In this document: piece by piece, positions 15,741 to 23,561 of the stretch
Layout of the letters: every line of letters starts with the position of its first letter
How positions within the stretch are numbered: the stretch's first letter is position 1
Assembly: GCA_045590755.1 (NCBI GenBank)
Contig: JAZNRP010000012.1
Span: forward strand, 1-46,821
Direction of reading: 5' to 3'
Length of the DNA: 46,821 nucleotides
Source of the DNA: SIG565 sp045590755
Lineage (GTDB): Bacteria; Bacillota; Clostridia; Oscillospirales; Acutalibacteraceae
Program-made: the position numbers and the translations under genes
Notes under the pieces: generated by a model
Seen by the model: only the letters and a program-made list of their open reading frames with translations
Told to the model about the DNA's origin: nothing
The model's database searches: none

Positions 15741-16493
15741 TTAAAAACTTTTATTATATTTTTTACCCAAAAATTTAGCCTTCAAAAAGGATGTGATTTT
15801 TTTACACCAATCTATTTTTTCGGTATACATTATGGGTTGCTCTATATAATTTAAGCCGTTTGTATTAATATAAACATCTAACAGTAATTCACTCACCCTG
15901 CCATAAAAGCGGGAATGAAATGCGTCATATTCGGCCGTTTTGAACTGTTCTTCTAATTGGAACAGAATATCAAAAAGCCACTCGCAATATTTATCTGATA
16001 TGTCTTTTTTCATAACATACATATTAAACATATGCGCGCTTGTTCGTTTTTTCAAAGCATCAAATTCGGGCAGATACTCAGGGTAGTGCTCTGCCAGAAT
16101 GTCGCGGGTGGCATCTAACGGCTCGGGATGCAGAGTGTGTACATAGTGAGAATAAAGATTTTCAATATAATATTTGCGTTTCTTTGGTAGTATTATATCG
16201 GTCTTTTTTAAAAGCGACTTTACAGTATTATCACTCATTATGCCGTCCTTTTCCTTAAAATGACGGCGATAGTGGGCAAGACCCAAATAATCGCATTTCA
16301 GGTTTTTCCATGCCCAATAAAGACCTGTCAGCTCGCAAAAGGCTGCGTTTTTATCTGATATATTATCCCCTGTATTATCCGGTGTAAAGCCGATGTCGTC
16401 CTTGCCTTCGGCACCGACCTGCACGGGTAAATAGCAGTCGTACCTTGGCATTTCATATTTTTTATGCGCTGCCACAATAATTTTAACATCCAT
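15741..16493 (-). CDS. DUF4422 glycosyltransferase-like protein
   Basis: A 250-aa DUF4422 protein, a family found in capsule and exopolysaccharide loci. Typical features are the start VKIIVAAHKKYEMP, the LTGLYWAWKN motif, YLGLAHYRRHF, and the later region with a DAFHSRFYGRVSELLLD pattern. It probably transfers a galactofuranose- or galactose-type sugar, but the specificity is unproven. Its ATG overlaps the sugar-transferase stop (TAATG), indicating coupling. Confidence 0.83.
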   Translation of the reverse strand: MDVKIIVAAHKKYEMPRYDCYLPVQVGAEGKDDIGFTPDNTGDNISDKNAAFCELTGLYWAWKNLKCDYLGLAHYRRHFKEKDGIMSDNTVKSLLKKTDIILPKKRKYYIENLYSHYVHTLHPEPLDATRDILAEHYPEYLPEFDALKKRTSAHMFNMYVMKKDISDKYCEWLFDILFQLEEQFKTAEYDAFHSRFYGRVSELLLDVYINTNGLNYIEQPIMYTEKIDWCKKITSFLKAKFLGKKYNKSF

Positions 16494-17140
16494 TATTCCG
16501 CGCCGTCCTTTTTGAGAACCTTATAAAAGGTTTTGAAAAGTATTGTTAAATCCATTAATGTGTTTTTGTGTGTGCAGTAGTATTTTTCCATTACAAGACG
16601 CTCGGCAAAGTCGGTGTTGCTTCGTCCGTTGACCTGCCAATAACCGCTGATACCCGGCTTACAGGTTATAATAAGCTCATAGCCGTCGCCCATGGCTTCC
16701 CTTTCACGCCACAAATACGGGCGCGGACCGACAAGCGACATTTTGCCAAGCAGCACATCAAAAAACTGCGGTATTTCGTCAATTGAATATGCGCGTATAA
16801 ACTTACCCACACGGGTTATACGCGGGTCGTTTTTAAGCTTTTTGTACTGCTCGTACTCTTGCCTTGCCGCTTCATCTTCCCTTAGCAATTTTTCCAAGGC
16901 TTCGTCAGCATTTTTTACCATAGAACGAAATTTGTGAATTATAATTTTTTTACCGCCAAGACCAATTCGCTCCTGTGTAAATATAAGCCTGTCCCAATCT
17001 CCGCTTATGCAAAAGGCAATTTTGACAACAATTAAAACAGGTATCAGTATAATGCATCCCACGATACCGCCCAATATATCTATAAAACGCTTAAACGCTC
17101 TGTAACAAAAATCCCTTGAGCCGCCATTTTGTTTGCTCAT
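16493..17140 (-). CDS. Undecaprenyl-phosphate sugar phosphotransferase (monotopic PGT)
   Basis: A bacterial sugar transferase of about 215 aa that starts surface-glycan synthesis by moving a sugar-1-phosphate to the lipid carrier. It has one N-terminal re-entrant segment (about 12-35), then KFRSMVKNADE, IRAYSIDEIPQFFDVL (catalytic Asp-Glu), GKMSLVGPRPYL and PGISGYWQVNGRS. The short, PglC-like length indicates only the catalytic domain. ATG 17140 was chosen; an upstream in-frame TTG has no ribosome binding site. First gene of its operon. Confidence 0.92.
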   Translation of the reverse strand: MSKQNGGSRDFCYRAFKRFIDILGGIVGCIILIPVLIVVKIAFCISGDWDRLIFTQERIGLGGKKIIIHKFRSMVKNADEALEKLLREDEAARQEYEQYKKLKNDPRITRVGKFIRAYSIDEIPQFFDVLLGKMSLVGPRPYLWREREAMGDGYELIITCKPGISGYWQVNGRSNTDFAERLVMEKYYCTHKNTLMDLTILFKTFYKVLKKDGAE

Positions 17141-17177
17141 TTTCCTTGTCCCCAATCAAGTTGATTAGTTTAATCCT

Positions 17178-17206
17178 ATTATATATACTTTGTGCAGTTT
17201 TGTCAA
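17178..17206 (-). promoter_or_regulatory. Consensus sigma-A promoter of the sugar transferase operon
   Basis: On the minus strand: perfect TTGACA (17206-17201), 17 bp, perfect TATAAT (17183-17178). A short inverted repeat AATCAA-G-TTGATT lies between promoter and gene (17155-17167) and could be an operator. Confidence 0.85.
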
Positions 17207-17214
17207 TTTTAACC

Positions 17215-17243
17215 TTGCCTTTGATATTTCGGTAATGTATAAT
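17215..17243 (+). promoter_or_regulatory. Sigma-A promoter of the SGNH-rsmE-rsmF operon
   Basis: TTGCCT (17215-17220), 17 bp, TATAAT preceded by TG (17238-17243), 34 bp before the ATG. It diverges from the promoter at 17178-17206. Confidence 0.75.
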
Positions 17244-17277
17244 ACAAGCATAACAGAAATTTTTTGGGGGGACCTTT

Positions 17278-18072
17278 ATGGAATTATCTTCACTTTTTAC
17301 TGCAAATATAGACGAAAAGCCGTTAGACAACCTTGTTACTGACGGCGGATTGTGCGGCATTTTCCGCACCATCGCCTGTGTTGGTGACAGTCTGTCTTCG
17401 GGTGAGCACGAATCGTGCGATGAAGAAGGAAAGGTCGGTTGGCACGATTATTACGATTATTCTTGGGGACAGTACCTTGCCCGTATGGCAGGAATAAAGG
17501 TACATAACTTTTCCTGCGGCGGTATGACAGCCAAGGATTATGTGAACGGCTGGGCAGAGTCTAAGGGTTTTTGGTCAAAAGATTTGGCGGCGCAGGGCTA
17601 CATTTTAGCGCTTGGAGTTAATGACCTTAAGACAATGGAGGTTGGCGATATTACTGATATTGATATAAATGATTACAACAAAAACCGCGACACATTTTTA
17701 GGGCACTATGCAAAAATTATTCAGCGTTATAAGGAGATTCAGCCAAAGGCAAAGTTCTTCCTTATGACAATGCCGCAAATAAGCCGGGACGAAAAAAACG
17801 AAAAGCGCGACCGTCACACCGAAATGCTTTATAAGTTATCAGAGCTTTTCGATAACACCTATGTAATCGATTTGCGAAAGTATGCCCCTGTTTATGATGA
17901 GGATTTTAGAAAGCTTTTTTATCTTGGTTGGCATATGAATGCCGCAGGGTATCTTGTAACGGCTAAAATGGTGGCGTCCTACATTGACTATATTATAAGG
18001 CACAATATGGATGACTTTAAACAAATAGGCTTTGTTGGTACAGATTTCCACAACGCAAAATTTAAATGGTGA
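17278..18072 (+). CDS. Cytoplasmic SGNH/GDSL hydrolase
   Basis: A 264-aa hydrolase without a signal peptide. Block I is ACVGDSLSSGEHES (nucleophile Ser in GDSLS), then FSCGGMTAKDYVNGW, block III ALGVNDL, and the final HMNAAGYLV with the catalytic His. It is probably an esterase on a small or glycan-linked substrate. A G-rich ribosome binding site precedes the ATG. It is followed within 7 bp by rsmE, but the functions look unrelated. Confidence 0.82.
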   Translation: MELSSLFTANIDEKPLDNLVTDGGLCGIFRTIACVGDSLSSGEHESCDEEGKVGWHDYYDYSWGQYLARMAGIKVHNFSCGGMTAKDYVNGWAESKGFWSKDLAAQGYILALGVNDLKTMEVGDITDIDINDYNKNRDTFLGHYAKIIQRYKEIQPKAKFFLMTMPQISRDEKNEKRDRHTEMLYKLSELFDNTYVIDLRKYAPVYDEDFRKLFYLGWHMNAAGYLVTAKMVASYIDYIIRHNMDDFKQIGFVGTDFHNAKFKW

Positions 18073-18079
18073 TTAATTT

Positions 18080-18823
18080 ATGTTTAATTTTTTTGTAGAT
18101 GAACAAAGCCGCGAAAACGACTGCTTTTTTATAACAGGTGCCGACTTTAACCACATAAAAAATGTCCTTCGTATGAAGATTGGCGACACATTTTTAGTTA
18201 ACTGTGGCGGCAAAAATTATCTTTGTGAGCTTGTAGAACACAAGGAAAATTCGGTTATAGCAAAAATAAAAGAAAAAGACTTTTTAGTTAGTGAGAGTCC
18301 GATTAAAATTTACCTTTTTCAAGGGCTTCCCAAAAACGATAAAATGGAGCTTATTATACAAAAGGCGGTCGAGCTTGGTGTATATTCGGTTGTGCCTACC
18401 GAGATGGAGCATTGTGTAGTAAGACTTGATGAAAAAAAGAAAAAATCAAAGGTAGAGCGTTGGCAGTTAATCAGTGAAAGCGCCGCAAAGCAGAGTAAAC
18501 GGAACATTATACCCGAAATACAAAATGTATGCTCCTTTAAATCCGCCCTTGATTTTGCAAAGACGCTTGATGTTATACTTGTGCCCTATGAAAATGAAGA
18601 CGGTATAGCATCTACAAAAGCGGCGTTATCGCTTATTAAAAGCGGTATGTCGGTAGGCATTTTTATAGGTGCTGAAGGCGGCTTTTCTAAGAATGAAATT
18701 GAAGCGGCAAAAAGCATCGGTGGTAAAACAGTTTCGCTTGGCAAAAGGATTTTGCGAACCGAGACTGCTGCTATAACGGCTACTGCTATGTGCATGCTTT
18801 ATGCAGAAATGGAATTAAACTAA
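18080..18823 (+). CDS. rsmE: 16S rRNA (uracil(1498)-N3)-methyltransferase RsmE
   Basis: A 247-aa SPOUT methyltransferase. The N-terminal PUA-like domain (HIKNVLRMKIGDTF) is followed by the trefoil-knot SAM site: FIGAEGGFSKNEIEAA and SLGKRILRTETAAITA, both characteristic of RsmE. It methylates U1498 at the subunit interface of 16S rRNA. Full length; its stop overlaps the next start (TAATG). Confidence 0.94.
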   Translation: MFNFFVDEQSRENDCFFITGADFNHIKNVLRMKIGDTFLVNCGGKNYLCELVEHKENSVIAKIKEKDFLVSESPIKIYLFQGLPKNDKMELIIQKAVELGVYSVVPTEMEHCVVRLDEKKKKSKVERWQLISESAAKQSKRNIIPEIQNVCSFKSALDFAKTLDVILVPYENEDGIASTKAALSLIKSGMSVGIFIGAEGGFSKNEIEAAKSIGGKTVSLGKRILRTETAAITATAMCMLYAEMELN

Positions 18824-20172
18824 TGATAGTATTACCCAGTGTTTTTGTTACCCGAATGAAAGGTTTGTTAGGTGAAGAGTACAGTGACTTTGAAAAGTCG
18901 TTAAACGAAGCACCCGTACGAGCCTTTCGTGTTAACACCGATAAAATATCGGTGGAAGAGTTCGAAAAAATTAATATTTTCGGAAACAGTAAAGTCCCCT
19001 ACACAAACAACGGCTTTTACCTTGAATATGACAAAATAGGCAACCACCCATACCACAAGGCAGGTCTTATTTATGTGCAGGAGCCCGCGGCTATGGCGCC
19101 CGCAGAAAGTATAGATGTGTGCCCCGACTGGTATATACTTGATATGTGCGCCGCACCGGGCGGAAAAAGCACCCAGCTTAAAAATAAGCTGGGAGATAAC
19201 GGGGTGCTTGTATCAAACGAGATTGTTCCATCGCGTTGTAAGATACTAACGGGAAATATTGAACGGTTAGGGCTTCACAATACCGTTACTACCTGTATGG
19301 ACACTTCAACCCTTGCCGAAATCTTCCCACACACCTTTGATATGGTAATGTGCGATGCACCGTGTTCGGGTGAGGGTATGTTCCGAAAAGAACAAGCGGC
19401 AATAGATGACTGGAGTATCGGAAATGTAACTGCTTGTGCTAAAAGGCAGGGTGAAATACTCAGTAATGCCGCGCGACTCGTAAAACACGGCGGCTATATA
19501 GTGTATTCTACCTGTACCTTTTCTTTAGAAGAAAACGAAATGACGGTAGATGCGTTTTTACTGCGCCACCCCGAATTTGAACTTTGCGAAGCTACAAATC
19601 GGGTTAAAAAATGCAGTGTGGATGGCATAAATTTTGACGGGTGCGTTTGCAAAAATCTTCATTTTACTCGTCGCTTTTACCCACACATACAAAAGGGCGA
19701 AGGCCAGTTTGTTGCGGTGCTTAAAAACACTTTATCGGCGCGTGAAAATGTAGTACCGGCCCACAAAATAAACTGCACCGAAAACTGTGTTTTTGAATTT
19801 TTAGATGATACGCTTGAATATTACAGTAAAGAAAAGGTGTTGTCTAAAAACGGAACACCGATATATTTTACCGATTTTGATATAAAGAATGCTACCGCGT
19901 TTTCTTGCGGCATTACAATAGGCGAAATCCGTAAAGGCTATATTCTGCCCCACCACCAGTTCTTTTCGGCTTTAGGCGGACAGTTCAAACGGAAAATTAA
20001 TTTGAGTGCCGATAGCACGGATTTGCAGAAATATCTTCGCGGTGAAGAAATAAGCACCGCGCTTCCTAATGGTTGGGCGGCGGTAACGGTAGACGGCTAT
20101 GCGCTTGGCGGCGCAAAGGTTGTAAACGGCGTTGCTAAAAACCACTACCCAAAAGGGCTGAGAATAGTTTAA
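18823..20172 (+). CDS. rRNA cytosine-C5 methyltransferase (RsmF/NOL1-NOP2-sun family)
   Basis: A 450-aa SAM-dependent methyltransferase. Motif I is DMCAAPGGKSTQL (107-119), the first Cys site is DAPCSGEGMFRK (Cys181), and the catalytic Cys lies in YSTCTFSLEENE (Cys231). A C-terminal PUA-like RNA-binding region follows (about 350-450), as in RsmF/YebU-type enzymes. The exact target cytosine cannot be decided. The start is ATG 18823, coupled to the rsmE stop. Confidence 0.9.
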   Translation: MIVLPSVFVTRMKGLLGEEYSDFEKSLNEAPVRAFRVNTDKISVEEFEKINIFGNSKVPYTNNGFYLEYDKIGNHPYHKAGLIYVQEPAAMAPAESIDVCPDWYILDMCAAPGGKSTQLKNKLGDNGVLVSNEIVPSRCKILTGNIERLGLHNTVTTCMDTSTLAEIFPHTFDMVMCDAPCSGEGMFRKEQAAIDDWSIGNVTACAKRQGEILSNAARLVKHGGYIVYSTCTFSLEENEMTVDAFLLRHPEFELCEATNRVKKCSVDGINFDGCVCKNLHFTRRFYPHIQKGEGQFVAVLKNTLSARENVVPAHKINCTENCVFEFLDDTLEYYSKEKVLSKNGTPIYFTDFDIKNATAFSCGITIGEIRKGYILPHHQFFSALGGQFKRKINLSADSTDLQKYLRGEEISTALPNGWAAVTVDGYALGGAKVVNGVAKNHYPKGLRIV

Positions 20173-20182
20173 GATTCAGAAA

Positions 20183-20208
20183 GGGGAGAGCTTTGCTCTC
20201 CCCTACTA
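20183..20208 (+). terminator. Hairpin terminator after the rsmF-like gene
   Basis: A perfect 9-bp GC-rich stem (20183-20191 with 20195-20203) and a TTT loop. The T tract is interrupted (TACTATTTT), so efficiency may be moderate. Confidence 0.65.
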
Positions 20209-20436
20209 TTTTGGAAAATCCTGTCTTTCAAGTAAAGCCCACAATTTACCAACCAATTCATACTGCTGTTCAATAAGACGCGACAACGCTTCTCTTGCAA
20301 AGCTTTCTAATCCATTACTGTTAAAACGGCTTTCATCCATATTTGTTTTCACTAAATCTTGTAAATATGTCAGTATACCGATTTCGGTAGACAATTCAAA
20401 TAATTCATCAAGATATTGCAATTTTATTTCTCGCAT
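20206..20436 (-). CDS. Small helical protein of unknown function
   Basis: A 76-aa protein, rich in Leu and Glu and predicted helical, without signal or membrane segments; I do not recognise the family. AAGGGGA precedes the ATG. It is transcribed away from the XRE regulator gene, and its promoter spacer contains one of the two direct repeats described at 20496-20531. This makes it a likely target of that regulator. Confidence 0.6.
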   Translation of the reverse strand: MREIKLQYLDELFELSTEIGILTYLQDLVKTNMDESRFNSNGLESFAREALSRLIEQQYELVGKLWALLERQDFPK

Positions 20437-20485
20437 ATTGGTTCCCCTTTTTTGCTTTTAGTTTATATTTCGACTTTATGAAACA

Positions 20486-20514
20486 ATTATAGTCGATTTG
20501 TGAACTAAAATCAA
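20486..20514 (-). promoter_or_regulatory. Promoter of the 76-aa protein, with operator in its spacer
   Basis: On the minus strand: TTGATT (20514-20509), 17 bp, TATAAT (20491-20486). The repeat ATTTGTGAACT (20496-20506) lies inside the spacer. Confidence 0.65.
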
Positions 20515-20533
20515 CAGTTTATTTGTGAACTGT
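20496..20533. promoter_or_regulatory. Putative operator repeats of the XRE regulator
   Basis: ATTTGTGAACT occurs at 20496-20506 and again at 20521-20531, 25 bp apart. The second copy is also part of the inverted repeat ACAGTT-N8-AACTGT (20514-20533), just before the XRE gene's likely -10 TATAAT (20536-20541). A dimeric HTH protein could bind here and control both directions. Confidence 0.55.
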
Positions 20534-20575
20534 GATATAATCGTGAAAAATAAACAAATAAGAGGTTGTTTTAAT

Positions 20576-20797
20576 ATGGACTATGCCGATAAACTTCGAG
20601 AATTGCGGGAAGAAAAAGAGCTTTATCAAAAAGATATTGCAAAGCTTCTAAATACCACTCAAAGCTATTACGCCCAATATGAAAACGGTCATAGACCGAT
20701 ACCCACAGAGCACATAATTACACTGTGCAAATTTTACGGTGTGTCTGCCGATTATATTTTAGGTCTACCCGAAAATCTCAAATACCCAAAAAGATAA
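20576..20797 (+). CDS. XRE-family HTH transcriptional regulator
   Basis: A 73-aa single-domain Cro/C1-type repressor. The HTH spans about 6-60 (LRELREEKELYQKDIAKLLN, then TQSYYAQYENGHRPIP) and ends with the common FYGVSADYILGLPE tail. ATG 20576 was chosen, with AGAGG 10 bp upstream; in-frame codons further up would run through the promoter. It probably autoregulates and controls the divergent small gene. Confidence 0.88.
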   Translation: MDYADKLRELREEKELYQKDIAKLLNTTQSYYAQYENGHRPIPTEHIITLCKFYGVSADYILGLPENLKYPKR

Positions 20798-20833
20798 AAC
20801 AACCGATAGAATTTTCTATCGGTTGTTTGTTTT
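20798..20833 (+). terminator. Terminator of the XRE gene (bidirectional potential)
   Basis: Stem AAACAACCGATAG/CTATCGGTTGTTT (20798-20810 region with 20816-20828) followed by GTTTTT. It also lies at the 3' end of the converging Rieske-FAD gene. Confidence 0.8.
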
Positions 20834-20843
20834 TATCTAAAAA

Positions 20844-22148
20844 CTAATTTCTAATCTCTGTTCCACTGTTTGCGGGGCCGTCAAGCAATTCCCCGTCTTT
20901 TGAAAATCTTGAGCCGTGACACGAGCAATCCCAACTGTGTTCTTGCTTGTTCCATTTAAGCGCGCAACCAAGGTGCGGACAACGGGGTGTAGTGGGTGTA
21001 ATTAAATTAAGTGTCGTTTCTATTCCGTTTAGTAACAGCTGCGTATGCCAGATACTTCTTTGCGGAGAAAAAAGCTTTTGGTATTTGTTTTCTTTTTCTT
21101 TTACTAGGTCGGCGAGTATGGTTGCCGCTACCAAAGATGATGTCATCCCCCATTTATTGAAGCCCGTGGCCACAAACATATTCGGTGTATTTTTGCTGTA
21201 CAACCCTATATACGGCATACTGTCAAGCGTCATACAGTCCTGCGTTGCAAAACGGCAAGTCTCTTTGCTTTTTGGAAAATGTTTTTTTATAAACTCTTCT
21301 ATTTCCCTATAACTGCCGCCTTTTTTACCCGTTCTATGTGAGCCGCCGCCAATTATTAGCGCATTCTTATAATTTCTAAAAGACATCCCCTTCATATTTT
21401 CATCAACATACATCCCTTTTATATCGGTATCGCACTCAATGGCTATATTATAAGAACGGTGCTGATACATTTTTAATGGGTACAGTCCGTGCTTGTTAAG
21501 AAACGGAAAGTGGGTGGCGACTATTACCTTTTTGGGCCTTACGCTGCCTTTTTCGGTAAAATATACCCCGTTTTCATAATGGGTTACGCGGGAGTTTTCG
21601 TAAACATTCAAATCCCTGGAAATATAAGATAAAAACTTAAGCGGATTAAACTCGGCTTGGTTTTTTAAAACTACTGCCGCCGTTATTTTAATTGGCAACG
21701 GGATTTCTTTTATTAGTTGTGCCGCGGCGCCTATTTTTTCTAATACCGATACTTCTTCGTATATCTTGTTCGGGTCGCCGACTGTGTAAACAACGGCATC
21801 TTTTTCTTTAAAATCACAGTCGGTTTCTTTGCACATTTCTCTATAACACTCTAATGCATCGTTGTTGACTTGGTAATAAAGTTTTGCCGCCGATAAGCCG
21901 TACTTCTTTGCTATTTTACTGTATATAAGCGAGTGCAAAACGGTTATCTTTGCCGTTGTGTTTTTAGTAACGCCGCTACAAATTCGGTCGGCTTCAAGCA
22001 GTATATAATCTACCCCTGCCTTTTTTAATTGATGGGCACATAAAAGCCCCGTAATTCCACCACCGATTAGCAGCACTTCGGTGGTTTTTTCTTCGTTTAA
22101 AGTATCAAACCTTTTAAAACTGACATCTTTACGCCAAATAGATTCCAT
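20844..22148 (-). CDS. FAD-dependent oxidoreductase with C-terminal Rieske [2Fe-2S] domain
   Basis: A 434-aa fusion. The N-terminus has the dinucleotide fold LLIGGGITGLLCAHQLKK followed by a DAO-type FAD domain (RICSGVTKNTTAKIT). The last 50 residues form a compact Rieske domain with CPHLGC (Cys390, His392) and CSCHGSRF (Cys408, His411), so the cluster ligands are complete. B. subtilis YhfW has the same domain order but is longer. The substrate is unknown; electrons probably pass between a small molecule and the iron-sulfur centre. It is a single gene, with a weak GGTGA ribosome binding site. Confidence 0.87.
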   Translation of the reverse strand: MESIWRKDVSFKRFDTLNEEKTTEVLLIGGGITGLLCAHQLKKAGVDYILLEADRICSGVTKNTTAKITVLHSLIYSKIAKKYGLSAAKLYYQVNNDALECYREMCKETDCDFKEKDAVVYTVGDPNKIYEEVSVLEKIGAAAQLIKEIPLPIKITAAVVLKNQAEFNPLKFLSYISRDLNVYENSRVTHYENGVYFTEKGSVRPKKVIVATHFPFLNKHGLYPLKMYQHRSYNIAIECDTDIKGMYVDENMKGMSFRNYKNALIIGGGSHRTGKKGGSYREIEEFIKKHFPKSKETCRFATQDCMTLDSMPYIGLYSKNTPNMFVATGFNKWGMTSSLVAATILADLVKEKENKYQKLFSPQRSIWHTQLLLNGIETTLNLITPTTPRCPHLGCALKWNKQEHSWDCSCHGSRFSKDGELLDGPANSGTEIRN

Positions 22149-22244
22149 TTTTTATTCACCAAAAATAGTATTTGCCGACTTCTATGTTTTATTAAGTAAC
22201 TGCTTAAATCAAAATCGCATATATTATTGTAGGAGGTGAATCGC

Positions 22245-22652
22245 TTGTCTTTATGTAATTGTGAAAACCGATGCACAGGCATCTCTGTTGCTTTTGTGGC
22301 AAGTTTAATTCTCGGTGTTATAACCGCTTTTTTGAGAATCACTGCCGTAGTTATTGAAACTCCCGTTTTTTTGTGGGTAGTTCTCGGTATTGCGGTTGTT
22401 TATCTCTTTGGTCTGCTACTTGCTTCTCCCTTTATTTCTCGCGGCGGCTCTTGTAGGTGCTTATGTACAATACTCGGCGCCGTATTGCTCGGTATTTTGG
22501 GCGCGGCTTTAGTTTCTGTGATTCTTTTGGCCGTTAGCTTTGCGGCAACAAGTGTTGTAGGCGCTATTTTCTTGGGATTACTTCTTTTCTTCTTATCTCT
22601 CATCCTGACTTCTGCCGCATTACTTGTAAGATGTGTTGTAAACTGTAACTAA
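22245..22652 (+). CDS. Small Cys-rich membrane protein, unknown function
   Basis: A 135-aa protein with about four hydrophobic segments (near 12-32, 38-58, 70-95 and 100-125 of the TTG-started form). Cysteine clusters lie at the N-terminus (CNCENRC), between segments 2 and 3 (GGSCRCLC) and at the C-terminus (RCVVNCN). The TTG at 22245 is preferred because AGGAGG lies 8 bp upstream; an upstream GTG at 22236 overlaps that site. I do not recognise the family; the cysteines could bind metal or form disulfides. Confidence 0.65.
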   Translation: MSLCNCENRCTGISVAFVASLILGVITAFLRITAVVIETPVFLWVVLGIAVVYLFGLLLASPFISRGGSCRCLCTILGAVLLGILGAALVSVILLAVSFAATSVVGAIFLGLLLFFLSLILTSAALLVRCVVNCN

Positions 22653-22659
22653 CTAAAAA

Positions 22660-22690
22660 AACAACAGGGTCTTAAAGACCCTGTTGTTTT
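22660..22690. terminator. Bidirectional terminator
   Basis: A 12-bp stem (22660-22671 with 22677-22688) with flanking A and T runs, between two converging genes. Confidence 0.82.
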
Positions 22691-22693
22691 ATT

Positions 22694-23467
22694 TTATTTA
22701 ATTATTTCGCCTACACCCGAGAATACATATTTCGGGCGATATGGGAACTTATCTATATCTTGAAGTGTTGTAACACCGCTTAATACAAGTATTGTATCAA
22801 CATTAGATTCTATTCCCGCAATAATATCTGTGTCCATTCTATCTCCTATAAATGCAATATCTTCACTGTGACAGTCTAATTTTTTAATACCGTGTCTTAG
22901 CATTACGGGGTTGGGTTTACCAACAAAATACGCTTTTTTGCCCGTTGCAATTTCAATAGGTGAAATCAATGCGCCTGTTGCCGGTACAATGCCCTTTTCG
23001 GTGGGACCTGTAATATCGGGGTTTGTGCCTATAAGTCTCGCGCCCCCACGGACAAGATTAACCGCCTTTTCAAGCTTTTCAAAGCTATAGGTTCTCGTTT
23101 CCCCTACCACAACATAGTCGGGGTTTACATCGTTCATATATATTCCCTGGTCATAAAGCGCTTTAGAGAGCGCCGCTTCGCCTATAACATACGCAGTACA
23201 GTTTTCGTTCTGGCTTTTCAAAAATGCGGCGGTAGCCATAGCGCTTGTATAAAAATGGTCTGCCGATACGGTAAGTCCCATTCTTTCAAGCTTCATACTG
23301 AGTTCTTGCGGGGTTTTTTCGGGACTGTTGGTTAAAAATACAAATCGCTTATTATTATCTATCATCCAGTTGACAAAATCTGCAACGCCATCTAAAATTC
23401 TGTTGCCGTGATATATTACACCGTCCATATCACATATAAAGCCAACTTTTTCTTTTATGTTTTTCAT
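22694..23467 (-). CDS. HAD-IIA family phosphatase (NagD-like)
   Basis: A 257-aa HAD hydrolase with cap C2A. Motif I is FICDMDGVIYHGN (nucleophile Asp), motif II FLTNSPEKT, motif III region VGKPNPVML, and motif IV IGDRMDTDI. Relatives dephosphorylate nucleotides, glycerol phosphate or phosphoglycolate. The start is set at ATG 23467, which has GGAGG 8 bp upstream; the longer in-frame version adds an unlikely N-terminus. Confidence 0.88.
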   Translation of the reverse strand: MKNIKEKVGFICDMDGVIYHGNRILDGVADFVNWMIDNNKRFVFLTNSPEKTPQELSMKLERMGLTVSADHFYTSAMATAAFLKSQNENCTAYVIGEAALSKALYDQGIYMNDVNPDYVVVGETRTYSFEKLEKAVNLVRGGARLIGTNPDITGPTEKGIVPATGALISPIEIATGKKAYFVGKPNPVMLRHGIKKLDCHSEDIAFIGDRMDTDIIAGIESNVDTILVLSGVTTLQDIDKFPYRPKYVFSGVGEIIK

Positions 23468-23522
23468 TGAAGTTCGCCTCCTATACAATAAAATTTTAAT
23501 AAAACATAAGCAAAAAGTCAAT

Positions 23523-23560
23523 AAAAACCGTGCGTAAAATTACTTTGCGCACGGTTTTTT
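23523..23560 (-). terminator. Terminator of the TAXI-TRAP operon
   Basis: A 12-bp stem AAAAACCGTGCG/CGCACGGTTTTT (23523-23534 with 23548-23559) and a 13-nt loop. It lies directly after the permease stop on the minus strand. Confidence 0.82.
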
Positions 23561-23561
23561 A

